DNA of 64,000 nt. Origin: Chaetoceros tenuissimus (Eukaryota > Bacillariophyta > Thalassiosirophyceae > Chaetocerotales > Chaetocerotaceae). Each line of letters begins with the position of its first letter. The first letter of the stretch is position 1. Below are positions 62,042 to 64,000 of this stretch, piece by piece. The DNA lies in contig BLLK01000074.1 of NCBI GenBank assembly GCA_021927905.1, positions 496,001 to 560,000 on the forward strand. The letters are read 5' to 3'. The notes beneath the pieces are model-generated. The model had not been told where the DNA came from, made no database searches, and saw only the letters and a program-made list of their open reading frames with translations. Position numbers and translations under genes: made by a program.

Positions 62042-62414
62042 GATTCTTCTTTCCTTTAGTAAGTAATGGGATGCAATTGTTCTGTACGATTGGATCAGTT
62101 CCAATTTGTTCCTTTTGAGCGATTTTATGTACTTGGAAAGATGTTATGGCGCACCTTGATCAAGATTGATGGCTGTCTATTTATTTCAGTTTTGGCGATT
62201 GCAAAGAATGATCGCCAAAACTTTTTGTGTACATCTATTTTAGCTGTAATAGACATTTTGATAATTGTCATTGAGGCCATTTGAGACTGTCCCTCAGATA
62301 TCTTAGAAAGTGTTCGATGAGTGAGATGTTGATGTGATCTTCAAACAGATGAAACATTCCTCTTGAATGAAATCAAACATAATAATTCCTTGATCATCAA
62401 CAAAGACATCACCA
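62042..62414. promoter_or_regulatory. Divergent spacer before the asparaginase gene
   Basis: Carries the perfect hairpin at 62188-62222. Nothing else was recognised. Confidence 0.4.
62188..62222 (+). other. Perfect 12-bp inverted repeat (hairpin) followed by a T run
   Basis: AGTTTTGGCGAT (62188-62199) and ATCGCCAAAACT (62211-62222) pair fully around an 11-nt loop. TTTT follows at once. The structure is terminator-like in form; in a eukaryote it could instead be a small-RNA hairpin or a residue of an inserted element. Confidence 0.55.
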
Positions 62415-64000
62415 ATGAATAAATTGATTAGACTATCTAGTTTAGCACATAAGATTGGAACAAGAGGCTCCAGTGCGAGAGTCACTTCTTTCTTCCCCCA
62501 AAGATTTTTAACTACCTCTACCACAGACGACGAAAAGAAAGATACAATCCAAAAGAAGGAACCAACATCAAAGCAGCCATCACTACCAACTGTAGAGAAA
62601 ATATTACAAGATGCCTACTTCAAACCAGCAGGACCGATGCATGATGGTGTATCCGTCATCAAGGGTAATCCAAATGATGAAACGACACTCATTACTCCAG
62701 AAGATTCACAATACTTTATACCACAAGTTGAAACCATGTATGATGAACGAAAGAAAAAGAAGCGGGTTTTAGTATTGGCCACGGGTGGGACTCTTACTAT
62801 GGCACCTTGTCCAGAAAAAGGAGGAGCGTGAGTAACTGATTCTACTAGATTCATGAGTTAGTTCACCATAGGTGATGTTTCTCATTTTACTTTTTTCATT
62901 TTCTAGATTGGCACCAGTTCAAGGTGCAGTTACGAATTATATGAAAGAAATGAAGGAATTAAATGATGAAAATATGCCTGAAATTGTAGTACATGAATAT
63001 AAACCATTTTTGGATTCAAGTGATATGGGTCCCAATGAATGGGCAGTGTTGGCAAGTGATGTAAGATCAAATTACTATCACTTTGACGCGTTTGTAATTC
63101 TGTGTGGAACGGATACCATGAGTTATACAGCGACTGCCTTGAGTTTTCTATTGGAGAATTTAAATAAGCCTGTTGTGTTTACTGGGAGTCAGATTCCATT
63201 GTCGGAACCATATAATGATGCTAGAAGGAATTTAATCATGGCTTTGATTTTTGCTACAAGAGATTCTATTCCGGAAGTGTAAGTTTGTTCTATTATTTGT
63301 AGAAAATGTGTTTCTACTTAGTTTCATTATACTCATAAAAAACTTTCTGCAGGAGTATCTTTTTTCATGATAGATTACTACGAGCTTGTCGAGGTGAGTT
63401 GATTGAGAATCCTATCATGAAATTTGCAGATATCTTTTTCAAAACTAATGAAATTCTCTACTTTTCATGCTTTAGCCACAAAAGTTAATACGCATAGGCT
63501 AATGGCCTTTGATTCACCAAACATGGATCCATTGGCAAAGATTGGAATCACTATAGATGAAAATGAACATTTGAGTTTACCTAGAGCAAGAGGAGCATTA
63601 AGAGTACATTCTCGAATGGATACACGTCTTCTGACGTTACGCCTTGTACCAGGATTCGACGATGGAGTCTTGCGTCAAATTGTCAATTCTAATGATTTAA
63701 AAGTATTGGTGTTGCAACTCTACGGAACTGGAAATCTCCCTTCTGTCAAGGATAGTCTTGTGCAACTCCTTGCCGATGCAGTAGATAAAGATATTCTAGT
63801 AGTAGCATCGACCCAATGTCATACGGGCAGTGTCATGATGGGTCATTATGCAACTGGTATAGCATTGAAAGAAGCAGGTGTGGTATCTGCCAATGACATG
63901 ACATTGGAAGCCATCAGTTGCAAAGCAGCCTATCTATTAGGAAGAGGCGATTTGACAGTAGATCAAGTTGGTAATTTGATGGATGTAAGTTTACGCGGCG
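62415..64000 (+). CDS. Type I L-asparaginase, probably mitochondrial, 3' end outside the window
   Basis: Four exons: 62415-62827, 62907-63278, 63353-63393 and 63476 to beyond 64000. All introns are GT-AG, 74-82 nt. An Arg/Ser-rich N-terminus (SLAHKIGTRGSSARVTSFFP) suggests a mitochondrial presequence. The first catalytic motif VLATGGTLTM contains the nucleophile Thr; the second, LCGTDTMSYTATALSFLLEN, contains Thr-Asp-Thr where family members usually have HGTDT (here Cys replaces His). A QIPLSEPYNDARRN segment follows. The enzyme hydrolyses L-Asn to L-Asp and ammonia, recycling nitrogen. The frame continues to the last base (NLMDVSLRG, like the conserved ..LRGE), so the end is outside the window. 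Confidence 0.88.

Noticed and set aside
63985-63990. GTAAGT as a fifth splice donor of the asparaginase gene
   Set aside because: The frame reads on as a conserved-looking LMDVSLRG segment, so the exon probably continues.

Overview
The window looks like nuclear DNA of a centric diatom, most likely Chaetoceros or a close relative. Pointers are a BspA-type leucine-rich-repeat protein of the kind expanded in Chaetoceros, a diatom-type heat-shock factor (HSF), a membrane protein with an ASAF-like plastid presequence (AEAFSTA), a Ty3/gypsy retrotransposon, an RBM22 splicing factor, alkaline ceramidase, and few, short introns (about 69-95 nt, GT-AG). The genus call is an inference from gene content. 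Genes sit on both strands, mostly 30-500 bp apart, with many divergent and convergent pairs and no operon-like layout.

Layout. 1-10.4 kb: a 5'-truncated Fringe-like glycosyltransferase, an LRR protein, a two-exon p24/GOLD cargo receptor with a large charged insertion, a two-exon secreted protein with 78-residue Cys-rich repeats, a PP2C phosphatase, the GPI-transamidase subunit PIG-S, and a divergent small membrane protein. 10.4-22.7 kb: the most rearranged part. A young, apparently whole gypsy element (11071-19689, LTRs differing at about 1 of 536 positions, ATTGA target duplication) lies inside an HSF gene, splitting the DNA-binding half from the acidic C-terminal half. That HSF locus is bracketed by two direct copies of a block holding the PIG-S 5' end, its promoter and the small membrane-protein gene. 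The second copy is decaying and carries a 376-bp inverted-repeat insertion.

22.7-36 kb: a broken vanadium-haloperoxidase-like gene, RBM22, a DUF445 membrane protein with a 538-bp MITE-like element just upstream, a small basic protein, an ASCC2/Cue3 homologue, alkaline ceramidase, and a broken 2OG-Fe(II) oxygenase gene. 36-48 kb: two tandem secreted beta-helix paralogues and an intronless 7.3-kb gene for a 2432-residue chromatin-like protein. That protein has two Tudor-like modules, three arrays of internal repeats and a thrice-repeated AT-hook-plus-Trp motif. 48-64 kb: a plastid-targeted DUF1275 protein, a NEPRO/RNase MRP-type protein, a 7TM receptor with one in-frame stop, a single-pass membrane protein, a fatty-acid-hydroxylase-like gene with one frameshift, a three-exon DNA cytosine-5 methyltransferase, two unrecognised proteins, and a four-exon type I L-asparaginase running off the right edge.

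Themes. Several genes belong to the secretory route (p24, PIG-S, glycosyltransferase, ceramidase, secreted repeat proteins); others act in RNA quality control and processing (RBM22, ASCC2, NEPRO) or chromatin (methyltransferase, Tudor-like protein). At least five host loci are broken, which is dense for a compact algal genome and points either to rapid gene turnover or to unphased or uncorrected assembly. No rRNA, tRNA or CRISPR array was recognised.
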